Shown one piece after another: positions 1-8,590 of a stretch of 30,987 nucleotides of DNA. The first letter of the stretch is position 1. Each line of letters starts with the position of its first letter. The notes beneath the pieces are model-generated. The model searched no databases and was not told the origin of the DNA. It worked only from the letters and a program-made list of their open reading frames with translations. The DNA lies in assembly GCA_021741085.1 (NCBI GenBank), contig JAIOYM010000003.1:1-30987 (forward strand), given 5' to 3'. Source of the DNA: Rickettsiaceae bacterium (lineage in GTDB: Bacteria; Pseudomonadota; Alphaproteobacteria; Rickettsiales; Rickettsiaceae). The position numbers and the translations under genes were made by a program.

Positions 1-361
1 TATAATAGAATCGCTTGAATGCCTGTCAGTCATAGATATGTGTCATCACGCTCTTTGCTCATAGCAAAGGGCAGCGTGCGAAAATAATGTTTCTCTCTAG
101 CCTTGGTTTGATAATGTGTTAGTTCGGCTGCTTGGGTGAGCTTTGCGAACTAGCGTGGTGATCCAGTTATCTAACTTCTTTTAAAATAAGTTACCCCCCT
201 ATCTCCTACAAATTCACCCCCTCCTATCTAACTTTCCCATGTTTGCGCGCCCAACCTCTAGTTGAATATGTATGGAAGGAGTCGGTTGCCCTGGATTGCC
301 ACGGCGCTAACGCTTCTCGCAATGACGCTTCTGCGTTACCGCTAGAGGATTTTGCTTCTTC
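1..361 (+). repeat. Dispersed palindromic repeat, copy A (long variant, possibly cut by window edge)
   Basis: This is the first unit of an array in which each unit begins TATAATAGAATCGC and ends ...GCTAGAGGATnTTGCTTCTTC. It holds the family core: GCGCGCCCAACC, then GTTGAATATGTATGGAAGGA, then CCTGGATTGCCACG...CTCGCAATGACG. The arms ATTGC (295-299) and GCAAT (319-323) enclose a small GCG-ctaa-CGC hairpin (304-313). This copy is about 100 bases longer than copy B because of extra sequence at about 80-185. That part includes TAGTTCG/CGAACTA arms (120-126 and 146-152). A strong hairpin lies at 47-78: CACGCT, CTTTGCT, loop cat, AGCAAAG, bulge, AGCGTG. I see no open reading frame in it. It may extend beyond the left edge. 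Confidence 0.85.
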
Positions 362-622
362 TATAATAGAATCGCAGTAATGTCTATCAGTTATAGATCT
401 GCGTCATCAAGCTCTTAAAAGACTCCACATTCCAACACTCCCCACAAATTTATCCTCTATCTCCCTACATTCCACCTCCTATCTAACTTTCCCATATTTG
501 CGCGCCCAACCTTTAGTTGAATATGTATGGAAGGAGTCGGTTGTCCTGGATTGCCACGTTTGTTCGCAAGCTCACACTCGCAATGACGCTTCTGCGTTAC
601 CGCTAGAGGATGTTGCTTCTTC
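362..622 (+). repeat. Dispersed palindromic repeat, copy B (261 bp unit)
   Basis: This is a head-to-tail second unit directly after copy A, starting again with TATAATAGAATCGC. It matches copy A through GCGCGCCCAACC, GTTGAATATGTATGGAAGGA and CCTGGATTGCCACG (547-560) to GCTAGAGGATGTTGCTTCTTC. The sequence between the ATTGC (550-554) and GCAAT (580-584) arms differs completely from copy A. It carries CTCTTAAAAGA at 412-422, a motif that also forms the hairpin core of copies C and D. No coding capacity is apparent. Confidence 0.88.
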
Positions 623-672
623 TATAATAGAATCGCTTGAATGCCTATAGGTCATAGATCTATGTGATCACG
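623..672 (+). repeat. Partial third unit of the palindromic repeat
   Basis: The sequence restarts with TATAATAGAATCGCTTGAAT and follows the first ~50 bases of copy A (gcct-tagg/tcag-tcatagat). It then diverges around 670. The array therefore ends here in a truncated unit. Confidence 0.75.
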
Positions 673-874
673 AAAAACGAATCCATAATTTTTGAGATGA
701 TAATAGGGATTGTATCAAAGATTATGCTTTTTTGTTTCCGGGGTTATTTATTCCATATGGCAGTGCGACTAACTTTCTCAGTACGCATGACTAGCTTTTA
801 TTGTTGACTGACATACTGGGGGAGCATGTAGCAAGACTTCTAAACCACAATTCACCCAGGTCTGTAAGAAAAGA
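673..874. other. Gene-free 3' flank of rpmA
   Basis: This is about 200 bases between the repeat array and the rpmA stop codon. I see no open reading frame, RNA gene or convincing terminator hairpin with a T run. In many bacteria obgE follows rpmA. It is not here. Confidence 0.5.
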
Positions 875-1201
875 CTAAACTGCTTTAGCCTTCTTCGTTG
901 ATATTTCAGCTTTTTTTTCTGGCAAAGTGTATGTTCTTTCAATTGCTTGAGAATTTACAACAGATACATATAACCTGTTATCTTTACTTCTTTTATACTT
1001 TACAACACCATCCTCTAGAGCATAAATAGTATGATCTCTACCCATACCCACTTTTATACCAGGGTAATATTTAGTACCACGTTGTCTTATAATAATGTTA
1101 CCACTAATAACACTTTGACCATCACCTTTTTTAGGGCCCAGCCTTCTTCCTTTGGAATCACGTCCATTTTTAGAACTACCACCAGCTTTTTTCGTTGCCA
1201 T
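875..1201 (-). CDS. rpmA: Large ribosomal subunit protein bL27
   Basis: bL27 sits near the peptidyl-transferase centre of the 50S subunit, where its N-terminal tail contacts tRNA ends. The 108-residue product begins MATKKAGGSSKNGRDSKGRRLG, the family's diagnostic N-terminus, with no Firmicutes-type cleaved prepeptide. The core continues through SGNIIIRQRG (residues 34-43) and VGMGRDHTIYAL. The family is usually about 85-90 residues. Here a lysine-rich tail (PEKKAEISTKKAKAV) adds roughly 20. The start follows the rplU stop by 9 bases, and the end of rplU (TAGGATAA) supplies an AGGA that may serve as ribosome binding site. The gene is almost certainly cotranscribed with rplU from the promoter at 1599-1627. 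Confidence 0.97.
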   Translation of the reverse strand: MATKKAGGSSKNGRDSKGRRLGPKKGDGQSVISGNIIIRQRGTKYYPGIKVGMGRDHTIYALEDGVVKYKRSKDNRLYVSVVNSQAIERTYTLPEKKAEISTKKAKAV

Positions 1202-1210
1202 ATCTTTTTA

Positions 1211-1558
1211 TTATCCTACTTTAACTTTATTAATCTCTAAAATTTTTACTTGGGTTACAGAATGTCTATAGCCATTTTTTCTTCTGTAATTTTGTCTTCT
1301 TTTCTTTTTAAAGATAATGACCTTAGGATCTTTTTTATGCTCTATTATCTCAGCTGTCACCATAGCACCCTCAACAGTTGGAGTACCAATAAAACATCCT
1401 CTAGAAGCATGATCTATCATTAAAACTTTATCAAAGGTAATTTTATCACCCAAATTACCACTAATTCGGTCAAGAGCAAGAGTAGATCCCTCGTAAACCT
1501 TATATTGTTTACCCGAAGAACTAATTACCGCAAAACCAGACTTATTAAAATTGCTCAT
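1211..1558 (-). CDS. rplU: Large ribosomal subunit protein bL21
   Basis: bL21 is a 23S rRNA-binding protein of the 50S subunit. The 115-residue product has the family core FAVISSSGKQYKV (residues 9-21), then GDKITFDKVLMI, and the basic C-terminal block KKRRQNYRRKNGYRHSVTQVKI. The first eight residues (MSNFNKSG) precede the usual start MxAVIxxGGKQY. No other ATG fits, so this is a short N-terminal extension. An AAGG lies about five bases before the ATG. It is the first gene of the rplU-rpmA operon, and a clear promoter lies 40-70 bases upstream. Confidence 0.97.
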   Translation of the reverse strand: MSNFNKSGFAVISSSGKQYKVYEGSTLALDRISGNLGDKITFDKVLMIDHASRGCFIGTPTVEGAMVTAEIIEHKKDPKVIIFKKKRRQNYRRKNGYRHSVTQVKILEINKVKVG

Positions 1559-1598
1559 ATTACCTTTTTTCCTAAATATATAAAAGATTTTACATTAT

Positions 1599-1627
1599 AA
1601 TATATAAACATTATCCGTTGAAGTCAA
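1599..1627 (-). promoter_or_regulatory. Sigma-70-type promoter of rplU-rpmA
   Basis: On the minus strand TTGACT (plus 1622-1627) and TATATT (plus 1599-1604) are separated by exactly 17 bases, close to the sigma-70 consensus. A TATAAT also occurs five bases further downstream. It lies about 40 bases upstream of the rplU start in the only gap before the operon. Confidence 0.7.
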
Positions 1628-1696
1628 CAACTACAAATAAAATTTTTCATTTTTTATCATATCACGTTTATGCATAATAGCTGTAAAAAAAATCTT

Positions 1697-4300
1697 CTAA
1701 TCAATTTTACGCTTTTGCTGCACAACCTCAAAACATTCAATGATGTCATGCAACTCCATGTTATCGTAATTATTTACGGCAATACCGCATTCATAATTTT
1801 CTTTCACTTCTTTTGCATCATCTTTAAAACGTCTTAAAGTTTTCACCACTCCTTCTGCAACAACTTTACTATTACGTAAAACTCTTGCTTTTGCATTACG
1901 CTTTATCAAGCCTTTAGTTACATAACATCCAGCTATTTTACCAACTTTACCAATATCAAATATTTGCCTTACTTCGGCAGTGCCCAAAAATTCTTCGATA
2001 CTTATAGGTGTTAGCATCTCACCCATTATTTCTTTAACTTGATCCACAAGATTGTAAATTATCGAATACAGGCTAATTTTGACACCTTTAGTATTAGCCA
2101 TTTCTGCGGCACCACTATTTGCTTTAACGTTAAAACCTAGAATCATAGCATTAATTGTAGAAGCTAAAGATATATCAGACTCTTTGATTTCACCAACTGC
2201 AGAATTAACTATTCTAAGTTTAACTTCATCGCTAACTATTTTGTTAAGACTATAGTTTATAGCTTCTATAGACCCCTGAGTGTCGGCCTTAATTATTAAA
2301 ATTAATTCCTTCAAGTTTTTACCAGATTGTAATAATAACTCGTTCAAACCACCTTTATGAGCTTTAGCAATCCTTTTTTCTCTAAAATTCTCAGCAAAGT
2401 TTTCAGCTATCATTCTAGCTCTTTTTTCTGTAGTAACAGCAAATCTATCTCCTGAATGTGGTAATTCATCGAATCCCCAAACCTCGACTGGCATAGAAGG
2501 ATTCGCCTCCGATATCTCAGCACCAGTATAATCTTTCAATAATTTAACCCTACAACAAGTACCTCCTGCAACAAGAAAATCTCCGATTTTTAGAGTACCA
2601 TTTTGAACTAAGAATGTACAAGTCATACCACTATTTTTTACCAATCTAGTTTCTAAAACTACACCTGAAGCATCAGAACCAAAGCTAGCTTTAAGAGATG
2701 GAATACCTGCAGCTACTATTAATATGGCTTCAATCAAGAGATCTAGGTTTAATCTTTTCGTGGCTGAAATTGGAACCATGACAACATCGCCACCAAATTT
2801 TTCCGATACAATATCATGAGAAAGCAACTCTTCTTCAATACGATCAGGATTAGCTGAAGGTTTGTCGATTTTGTTGATCGCTACTATTATTGGTAGATTT
2901 TCTGCCTTGGCGTGTTTTATGGCTTCAATTGTTTGAGGCTTTACACCATCATCTGCAGCAACAACCAAAATTACTATATCAGTAACTTTAGCGCCTCTAG
3001 ATCTTATAGAAGCAAAAGCCTCATGACCAGGGGTGTCAATAAAGGTAATTTTATCTTGTTCACTAACTTTAATTTGGTAAGCACCTATATGTTGAGTAAT
3101 GCCTCCTGATTCATTCTCTACTACATTACTAGACTTTAGAGAATCAAGCAAAGATGTTTTACCGTGATCTACGTGCCCCATAACCGTTACTACTGGAGGC
3201 CTTTGCGTTAAAGTGCTAGAATCTTGAATAGCTACTTCCTTGGCAATCAATGTATCAATATCAACAGTTTCTAAACGCTTACAACTATGCCCCAAAGAGG
3301 TAATAACCAACTCAGCAACATCTGCGTCAACAAACTGTGTTGAATTAGCTATAACACCTAATTTCATCAACTCTTTTATTACGTCAGCAACACGTTCAGA
3401 CATTTGACTTGCCAACTCTCCAACCGAGATCATGTCGGAGACAACGACCTCTTTGTAAATCTTTTCTCTTTGTTGATTCTGTGCCTCTAACTTCCTTTTT
3501 TCTTTTTCTTTGGATCTTTTTATTGCAGCTAAACTTCTATTTCTACCAAAATTTGCACTTTCGTCATCGCCGCCTTCGGCTAACTTATAAAGATGTGATT
3601 TGTTAAAATTTTTCAAAATAGGCTGTTTAGATTTAACACTAGCCAAAGCCTTATTTGCAGGTTTTTTACTATCAGTCGCTTCTTCATTATCTGTGGTTTT
3701 AGCAGTGGCTACCTGACTTTTGAAATTATTTTTATCAGGTGCTTTAGTGACGTTTTTTGCGTAGGGTTTTTCGTTATTATCTTTCTTAACTTCGGCTTTT
3801 TTTGTATCTATAGTTTCTTTTTCAGTCTTAGTAGGCTCGGGCTTAACAGGTTGAGCAGAGCTTGAGCTAGACTGTTGTACATCTAGATTATTTGTATCGA
3901 TATCTTGACTAGGTTTAGAAATCTCTTCAACAGCAGTTTGGCTAGTTTTATCATCTAGAGCTAATTCCTGTTGCTTACTTAAATTTAAAGCCTCTTCATG
4001 TTTTTTTTCTTCCGCTTGAGTAAAAGCTTTTTGCAAGAGCTTTATACGCTCTTCCATATCTTTATCTTTGATATTTGAGACTGAAAAAATATTATCAGTT
4101 AAAACCCCTGCATTTCTTTTAACCTCAACAGCCACAGTAGACTTTAAGCCCTTGCTGTTTTTTGCGCCTACCAAAGATTTGTTGGCAAATTCCAAATTAT
4201 TCGGCCTATTAAGAGATAAAGTTCCTGCCGTTAAAGTCTTACGTTCCTTTTTAGGGGTAAGAGGATTGTCTGGATTTTCTGAGTTATTATTTTCATTCAT
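1697..4300 (-). CDS. infB: Translation initiation factor IF-2
   Basis: IF-2 is a GTPase that places fMet-tRNA on the 30S subunit and promotes 50S joining. The 867-residue product has a long low-complexity Lys/Glu/Ser/Thr-rich N-terminus (residues 1 to about 280). The IF2-N-type region (about 285-340, SVGELASQMSERVADVIKEL) follows. The G domain then runs with G1 GHVDHGKT (375-382), G3 DTPGH (422-426), G4 NKID (476-479) and G5 SAT (512-514). The EF-Tu-like domain II and the C-terminal fMet-tRNA-binding domain end the protein, with GKVGKIAGCYVTKG near the end. Length is normal for the bacterial long form. In most alphaproteobacteria infB closely follows nusA. Here a 0.77 kb gap separates them, so it probably has its own promoter. 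No Shine-Dalgarno motif precedes the ATG. Confidence 0.98.
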   Translation of the reverse strand: MNENNNSENPDNPLTPKKERKTLTAGTLSLNRPNNLEFANKSLVGAKNSKGLKSTVAVEVKRNAGVLTDNIFSVSNIKDKDMEERIKLLQKAFTQAEEKKHEEALNLSKQQELALDDKTSQTAVEEISKPSQDIDTNNLDVQQSSSSSAQPVKPEPTKTEKETIDTKKAEVKKDNNEKPYAKNVTKAPDKNNFKSQVATAKTTDNEEATDSKKPANKALASVKSKQPILKNFNKSHLYKLAEGGDDESANFGRNRSLAAIKRSKEKEKRKLEAQNQQREKIYKEVVVSDMISVGELASQMSERVADVIKELMKLGVIANSTQFVDADVAELVITSLGHSCKRLETVDIDTLIAKEVAIQDSSTLTQRPPVVTVMGHVDHGKTSLLDSLKSSNVVENESGGITQHIGAYQIKVSEQDKITFIDTPGHEAFASIRSRGAKVTDIVILVVAADDGVKPQTIEAIKHAKAENLPIIVAINKIDKPSANPDRIEEELLSHDIVSEKFGGDVVMVPISATKRLNLDLLIEAILIVAAGIPSLKASFGSDASGVVLETRLVKNSGMTCTFLVQNGTLKIGDFLVAGGTCCRVKLLKDYTGAEISEANPSMPVEVWGFDELPHSGDRFAVTTEKRARMIAENFAENFREKRIAKAHKGGLNELLLQSGKNLKELILIIKADTQGSIEAINYSLNKIVSDEVKLRIVNSAVGEIKESDISLASTINAMILGFNVKANSGAAEMANTKGVKISLYSIIYNLVDQVKEIMGEMLTPISIEEFLGTAEVRQIFDIGKVGKIAGCYVTKGLIKRNAKARVLRNSKVVAEGVVKTLRRFKDDAKEVKENYECGIAVNNYDNMELHDIIECFEVVQQKRKID

Positions 4301-5069
4301 AGATGGATAACGATATTCTATTATAGATTTTATCTTTGTTTTTAGCGAAAAATGGCAATTAGTTAAGTTGATAAATTATTAAATACCAACCAAGAAAGTT
4401 TATGTAGAGGAGATATTACTATATTTTTTTACTTTCACTTAAATTTTTACGATAAGTATGGGTGCTAAATATTACCTTTATTGCAAGGTTTTTTAATTCC
4501 AGCAAGCTTATTGCACGCTCCATTTAAAATGGGATAAGGTCTTATAAATTCCAAACAAATAAGTTTTTTAGATCAACTTTGTGGTTACAACCCCCTGCAG
4601 CTAATATTCTCAGAAGATTACTCATATAGTAAAGTTGTTTTAATTTTATACAGAAATAGTATATTATGCCTACAATCTTCGGATTGTAAAATGCATTTCT
4701 TATTTCTAAAAAATTGCTCTAAAATATTTAGAAAATCAAAGGACTTATGCGACCACCACTTTCTTTAAATTATGCTATCGATTCTGTAGATAATCTTACA
4801 TAACAAAATAGCTTATGTCAAAGTATATTAGCCTTAGCAGATTACTTGTAAGCAAATACCGTGAAAATATAGTACAAGCAAATAGTCAATTTTAATTGCC
4901 CCACTATCTATTAAATAAAAGATTAGCTTGTTAATTGGTATCCTTAAAAATCATATAAGGCTAGTTCCAATATAAAATCTCTAAAACTTAGAGAGAAGAG
5001 CAGCTGCACTTCTTTTAATCCCCATCTGGCTACCTTATATAATATATAAACTCTATTTCAAACAACAAT
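4301..5069. other. Long gene-free gap between nusA and infB
   Basis: These 769 bases hold no open reading frame of note on either strand. I cannot recognise remnants of YlxR, which commonly lies between nusA and infB in alphaproteobacteria. Visible structures are a 7-bp hairpin with a UUCG tetraloop on plus (4671-4688) and a palindromic element around GCAGCTGC (4994-5013), about 57 bases past the nusA stop. Just before infB, on minus (plus 4315-4326), lies CTATAATAGAAT, identical to the start of the dispersed repeat unit. It could be an infB -10 element, but no good -35 accompanies it. The region looks like decayed sequence. Confidence 0.6.
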
Positions 5070-6569
5070 CTAATCATTTTCCGCAAGTTTGCTAGCCGCA
5101 TCAAATATCAATTGTATTTGTTCATTGCTAAGCCTCTTGGTTATCATGTTTTTAAATTCATGCGGCTTTAGTTCAAGTAAGTCTTCAAAAGTTTTGATTC
5201 CATTTTCTGAAAGCTTTACTATTTCTTCTTTAGATAAAATAGATAAAAATTCTATAAGTCTCTTGTCAACGCCCAAATCATCAAAAATTTTATCAAACTC
5301 AGCGTTTTTTTCTGCTAGAAATTCTTCCGCTCTATTCTTTAATTCGCTAGACAGTTCTTCGTCAAATCCTTCGATGTTCATTAATAAAGCAAGGTCGGAG
5401 TTAGCCAATTGCTCTACTGAACTGAATCCTTCTGCGACTATCAACTGAGCTAAAACTTCATCAACGTCAAGAGCTTCCATGAATTTAGAGGTATTGTCAG
5501 TAAATTCTGTAAGTTTTTTTCTAGACTCTTGCTCGTCAGTTAATATATCTATGTTCCACCCTGTTAATTTTGCGGCTAATTTAACATTTTGCCCCCTGCG
5601 ACCCAAAACTGCACTTAATTGATCCGCGCCAACTATAACCTCAAGTTTATGCTGATCATTATCTATAACTACTTTAGATATAGTAGCTGGGGTCAAAGAA
5701 TTAACAGCGAATTGAGCAACATCTGGACTCCACAAAACTAGATCGATCTTTTCTCCACCCAGCTCTCTGGTTACGGCTTGTATCCTTGAACCTTTTAGAC
5801 CAATACAGCTACCAATAACATCAACTGCATTATCTGTGGAAAATACAGCAACTTTAGCTTTTGATCCAGCGTCGCGGGCAAGAGCTTTTATTTCAATTAG
5901 TTTATCTTCGATTTCTGGAACTTCAATCGCTAAAAGTTCTCTAAGTAGTCTATTATCTGTTCTAGAAACTATTAATTGATGCGTACGATTGTCGCGCTTA
6001 ACTTCTTTAAGACAAATTTTTATATAGTTATTAGGAACGAGATGCTCACTGGCAATCTGTTCTTTTTTCGGCAATAATGCCTCGGATCTTCCAGCTAAGT
6101 CAATTATTGCACCACTACGTTCTAAGCGTAATATTTTGCCGTTGAACATTTCACCTTCGCGCTCACTAAAATCATTATACTCTTTCTGTTTTTCAACATC
6201 TTTGATGCATTCTTCGATTACTCTTTTAGCTGATTGAGCTGATACACGTGAAAGACTAAAGTCTGGCAATTCTTCTAGAATACTCTCTCCAATCTGTGCT
6301 TCGCTATTATTTTCCAAAGCTCTAGAAAGGTCTATCTGTGTATAATCATTTACAACCTCTTCTACAACTTCCATAGATCTATAAAGTCTTATTTCGCCGT
6401 TTTTTCGACTTATTTCAACTTTGATGTTATCACCTCCACCATATCTTTTGGCTTCATTGGTTTTTATTGCTTTAGCCAAAGCATCCAACACTAAATCTTT
6501 AGAAATTCCTTTCTCTCTTGATACGGAATCAATAACATGTAATAGTTCGGTATTTGTTGAAGTTACCAT
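5070..6569 (-). CDS. nusA: Transcription termination/antitermination factor NusA
   Basis: NusA binds RNA polymerase and nascent RNA and modulates pausing, termination and antitermination. The 499-residue product has the polymerase-binding N-terminal domain (1 to about 125) and an S1 domain (about 135-205, EREGEMFNGKILRLERSGAI). Two KH domains follow, with GLKGSRIQAV (257-266) and LGRRGQNVKLA (322-332). The C-terminal helix-hairpin-helix repeats come last (about 365-499, two copies, as in proteobacteria). The start lies 37 bases after the rimP stop, the usual rimP-nusA order, and the two are probably cotranscribed. No clear Shine-Dalgarno motif is visible. Confidence 0.98.
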   Translation of the reverse strand: MVTSTNTELLHVIDSVSREKGISKDLVLDALAKAIKTNEAKRYGGGDNIKVEISRKNGEIRLYRSMEVVEEVVNDYTQIDLSRALENNSEAQIGESILEELPDFSLSRVSAQSAKRVIEECIKDVEKQKEYNDFSEREGEMFNGKILRLERSGAIIDLAGRSEALLPKKEQIASEHLVPNNYIKICLKEVKRDNRTHQLIVSRTDNRLLRELLAIEVPEIEDKLIEIKALARDAGSKAKVAVFSTDNAVDVIGSCIGLKGSRIQAVTRELGGEKIDLVLWSPDVAQFAVNSLTPATISKVVIDNDQHKLEVIVGADQLSAVLGRRGQNVKLAAKLTGWNIDILTDEQESRKKLTEFTDNTSKFMEALDVDEVLAQLIVAEGFSSVEQLANSDLALLMNIEGFDEELSSELKNRAEEFLAEKNAEFDKIFDDLGVDKRLIEFLSILSKEEIVKLSENGIKTFEDLLELKPHEFKNMITKRLSNEQIQLIFDAASKLAEND

Positions 6570-6606
6570 ACGTCAATTTAAATATAAAAATGTCAAATTA
6601 TAAATT

Positions 6607-7119
6607 TTATTTCGATTTATTTATCAAAAGCTTAAACATCTCTTCGGTAAAAATGAGATTAGCGCGCTCTATGTTTTCTAAAGGGATAGAGACTATTTTT
6701 TTTTCCTTATCGACTAAAGTAGATAAGAATATCTTATCATCTTCTGCCGACATAATCACGCCTTTATATCTTTTTTGCCCCTCTAAATTATTCAATAATT
6801 GTATTTTGGCTTCTTTTCCGATAAATTTTTTATAGTCTTGCAATGACATCAAAGGCCTTTCGGTGCCAACGGATGAAACTTCAAGACCAAATTCACCAAG
6901 TAGATCTGCTACGGGAGCGTTATTTCGAATCAATTTACTAACCAATCTACAATCATTCACGCTAATTGGATCTAAAACCGACTCTTTTTCTATAGTCATC
7001 ACTATAGTATCTGTTTTATTGTGCCTAACCAGTCTAAAAGTGACTATGTTATAACCCAAAGCCTTAACTTCATCTACTAAAGACGATAGTATCTTTTTTT
7101 CTAAATTGTTTTGACTCAT
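6607..7119 (-). CDS. rimP: Ribosome maturation factor RimP
   Basis: RimP assists maturation of the 30S subunit. The 170-residue product shows the family's N-terminal alpha/beta domain, including a divergent YNIVTFRL strand and the segment LLGEFGLEVSSVGTERPL (about residues 77-94), which corresponds to the usual Y-x-LEVSSPG-x-xRPL. An SH3-like C-terminal domain follows (about 95-160). It is the first gene before nusA, a position conserved in most bacteria. A run of nine A occurs in its coding strand near residue 136 (DKEKKIV), unremarkable in this composition. A promoter is visible upstream at 7173-7201. Confidence 0.93.
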   Translation of the reverse strand: MSQNNLEKKILSSLVDEVKALGYNIVTFRLVRHNKTDTIVMTIEKESVLDPISVNDCRLVSKLIRNNAPVADLLGEFGLEVSSVGTERPLMSLQDYKKFIGKEAKIQLLNNLEGQKRYKGVIMSAEDDKIFLSTLVDKEKKIVSIPLENIERANLIFTEEMFKLLINKSK

Positions 7120-7172
7120 GAAATTAGTTAATAGCGAGAAAAACGAAATATATAAAGCCTAACTTTAAATTT

Positions 7173-7201
7173 ATTATAAAATCTAATTTGTTATAAAACA
7201 A
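7173..7201 (-). promoter_or_regulatory. Probable promoter of rimP-nusA
   Basis: On the minus strand TTGTTT (plus 7196-7201) and TATAAT (plus 7173-7178) are 17 bases apart, 54 bases upstream of the rimP start, in the divergent gap with the gapR-like gene. Confidence 0.55.
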
Positions 7202-7367
7202 AAATTTAGTAGAAGTGAAAAATAAAAAATAGCTGGCAAAAACGACCTAAAGATATTATATTGATATTAGCATCGCCACGCAAGCTAATTTTTTAATCCA
7301 AAGCCACAAGATACAAGAGCTTTATATTTATTTTTTATTTAATTAACCTAAATTCATTAAACACATT

Positions 7368-7601
7368 ATGTCATCAGTAGAAGCAGAAGTCTTAAAACAA
7401 TTCGTAATGAAATTGGAAAGATTGGAAAACGATAAAGCAGCCCTAGCCCAGGATATCAAAGAGGTTTGCGCGGAAGCTAAATCTCATGGTTTAGAGGTAA
7501 AGCTCTTAAAACAATTAGTAAAGCTTGTAAGAATGGACAAAAATAAATTACAAGAATACGAAGCGTTGCTAGAAGTTTATCGTACGGCTATAGGTGTCTA
7601 A
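7368..7601 (+). CDS. GapR-like DUF2312 nucleoid-associated protein
   Basis: This 77-residue, wholly helical-looking protein fits the DUF2312/UPF0335 family. In Caulobacter the family member GapR binds overtwisted AT-rich DNA and helps topoisomerases relieve positive supercoils ahead of forks. The family features visible are the N-terminal coiled coil LKQFVMKLERLENDKAALAQ (residues 9-28), then DIKEVCAEAKSHGLEVKLLKQLVKL and the terminal helix containing EALLEVYRTAIGV. The length is normal. It is divergent from rimP and 168 bases upstream of nadK. No Shine-Dalgarno motif is evident. The family assignment is firm; the DNA-topology role is inferred from the Caulobacter homologue. gyrB lies close by, but neighbourhood alone does not prove a link. 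Confidence 0.9.
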   Translation: MSSVEAEVLKQFVMKLERLENDKAALAQDIKEVCAEAKSHGLEVKLLKQLVKLVRMDKNKLQEYEALLEVYRTAIGV

Positions 7602-7769
7602 TAAAAAAGCTGAGTGATAAGACTAACATATTTATTTAAGAAAAGTGTTTTACAACCAAAGCAATGTATACGCAGAATCTCTTCACTATGATTCTCTACA
7701 GTGATGTGCTAAACTGATATAGTTATTTCGCAAGACCATTTAAATAGTTATAGAACTTAAATTTAAATA

Positions 7770-8555
7770 ATGCTTTTTAATAAAATAGGTTATACAAAAC
7801 CTTCTACGGCTACAGGACAAAAGATTTTAGAGCTTTTAAAATCAAAATACGAGCTAGTTAGTGTTAATAAAAATCAAAATGTGGATGTGATACTTGTAAT
7901 AGGTGGTGACGGCACTTTATTGCATAATATCCATCACTGGATGCATTTAAATGTACCATTTTACGGTATTAATACTGGTAATGTTGGTTTTTTGATGAAT
8001 AGTTATCATGAAGACAACATAGACCTAATTAAAAATCTGAATACTGGCAGAATTAGTATAATACATCCATTAGAAATGCTCGTTACCGATTCAGAAGGTA
8101 TCCAATATAAAGCTCTTGCAATCAATGAGGTCTCTATATTTAGACGCACGAATCAATCGGCTAAATTTAAAATAATAGTAGATGAGGTTGAAAGAATGCC
8201 TGAATTGGTAGCAGATGGTGCTTTGGTAGCAACTCCAGCTGGAAGCACTGCATATAACCTGTCTGCGGGTGGCCCTGTTGTGCCTCTTGGATCTAACATA
8301 TTGTGCTTAACGCCAATATGTCCCTTTCGTCCAAGACGTTGGAGCGGTGCATTGGTACCTCATTTTAGCGAGATAGAATTTATAATTTTGGATCATAAAT
8401 TACGCCCCGTAGGCGCAGCTGCTGATTTTCATGAATTTCATGACGTAACATCAGTGAAAGTAAAAGAAGCAAATAAAATTGAAATTAGAATAATTTTTAA
8501 CAATACACACAGCCTAGAAGACAGAATTATTAAAGAGCAATTTCTAAACTTGTAG
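7770..8555 (+). CDS. nadK: NAD kinase
   Basis: NAD kinase phosphorylates NAD to NADP using ATP or polyphosphate and is the only route to NADP. The 261-residue product carries the nucleotide-binding signature IGGDGTLL (residues 44-51) and YGINTGNVGFLM. It also has the NE motif (AINEVSIFRR) and the conserved substrate loop DGALVATPAGSTAYNLSAGGP. Length is typical for the short alphaproteobacterial form. The ATG follows a stretch with no Shine-Dalgarno motif. It converges on the HAD-family gene, with 35 bases between the two stops and no visible terminator. Confidence 0.96.
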   Translation: MLFNKIGYTKPSTATGQKILELLKSKYELVSVNKNQNVDVILVIGGDGTLLHNIHHWMHLNVPFYGINTGNVGFLMNSYHEDNIDLIKNLNTGRISIIHPLEMLVTDSEGIQYKALAINEVSIFRRTNQSAKFKIIVDEVERMPELVADGALVATPAGSTAYNLSAGGPVVPLGSNILCLTPICPFRPRRWSGALVPHFSEIEFIILDHKLRPVGAAADFHEFHDVTSVKVKEANKIEIRIIFNNTHSLEDRIIKEQFLNL

Positions 8556-8590
8556 CAACTTTTACTAATTAGAGCTTTAGTTTTATAAAG

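Noticed and set aside
1..672. CRISPR array
   Set aside because: The repeat units are 260-360 bases and contain internal palindromes; there are no short regular repeats with unique spacers and no cas genes.
4301..5069. RNase P RNA, tmRNA, 6S RNA or 4.5S RNA in the long gap
   Set aside because: I looked for their conserved core motifs on both strands and saw none.
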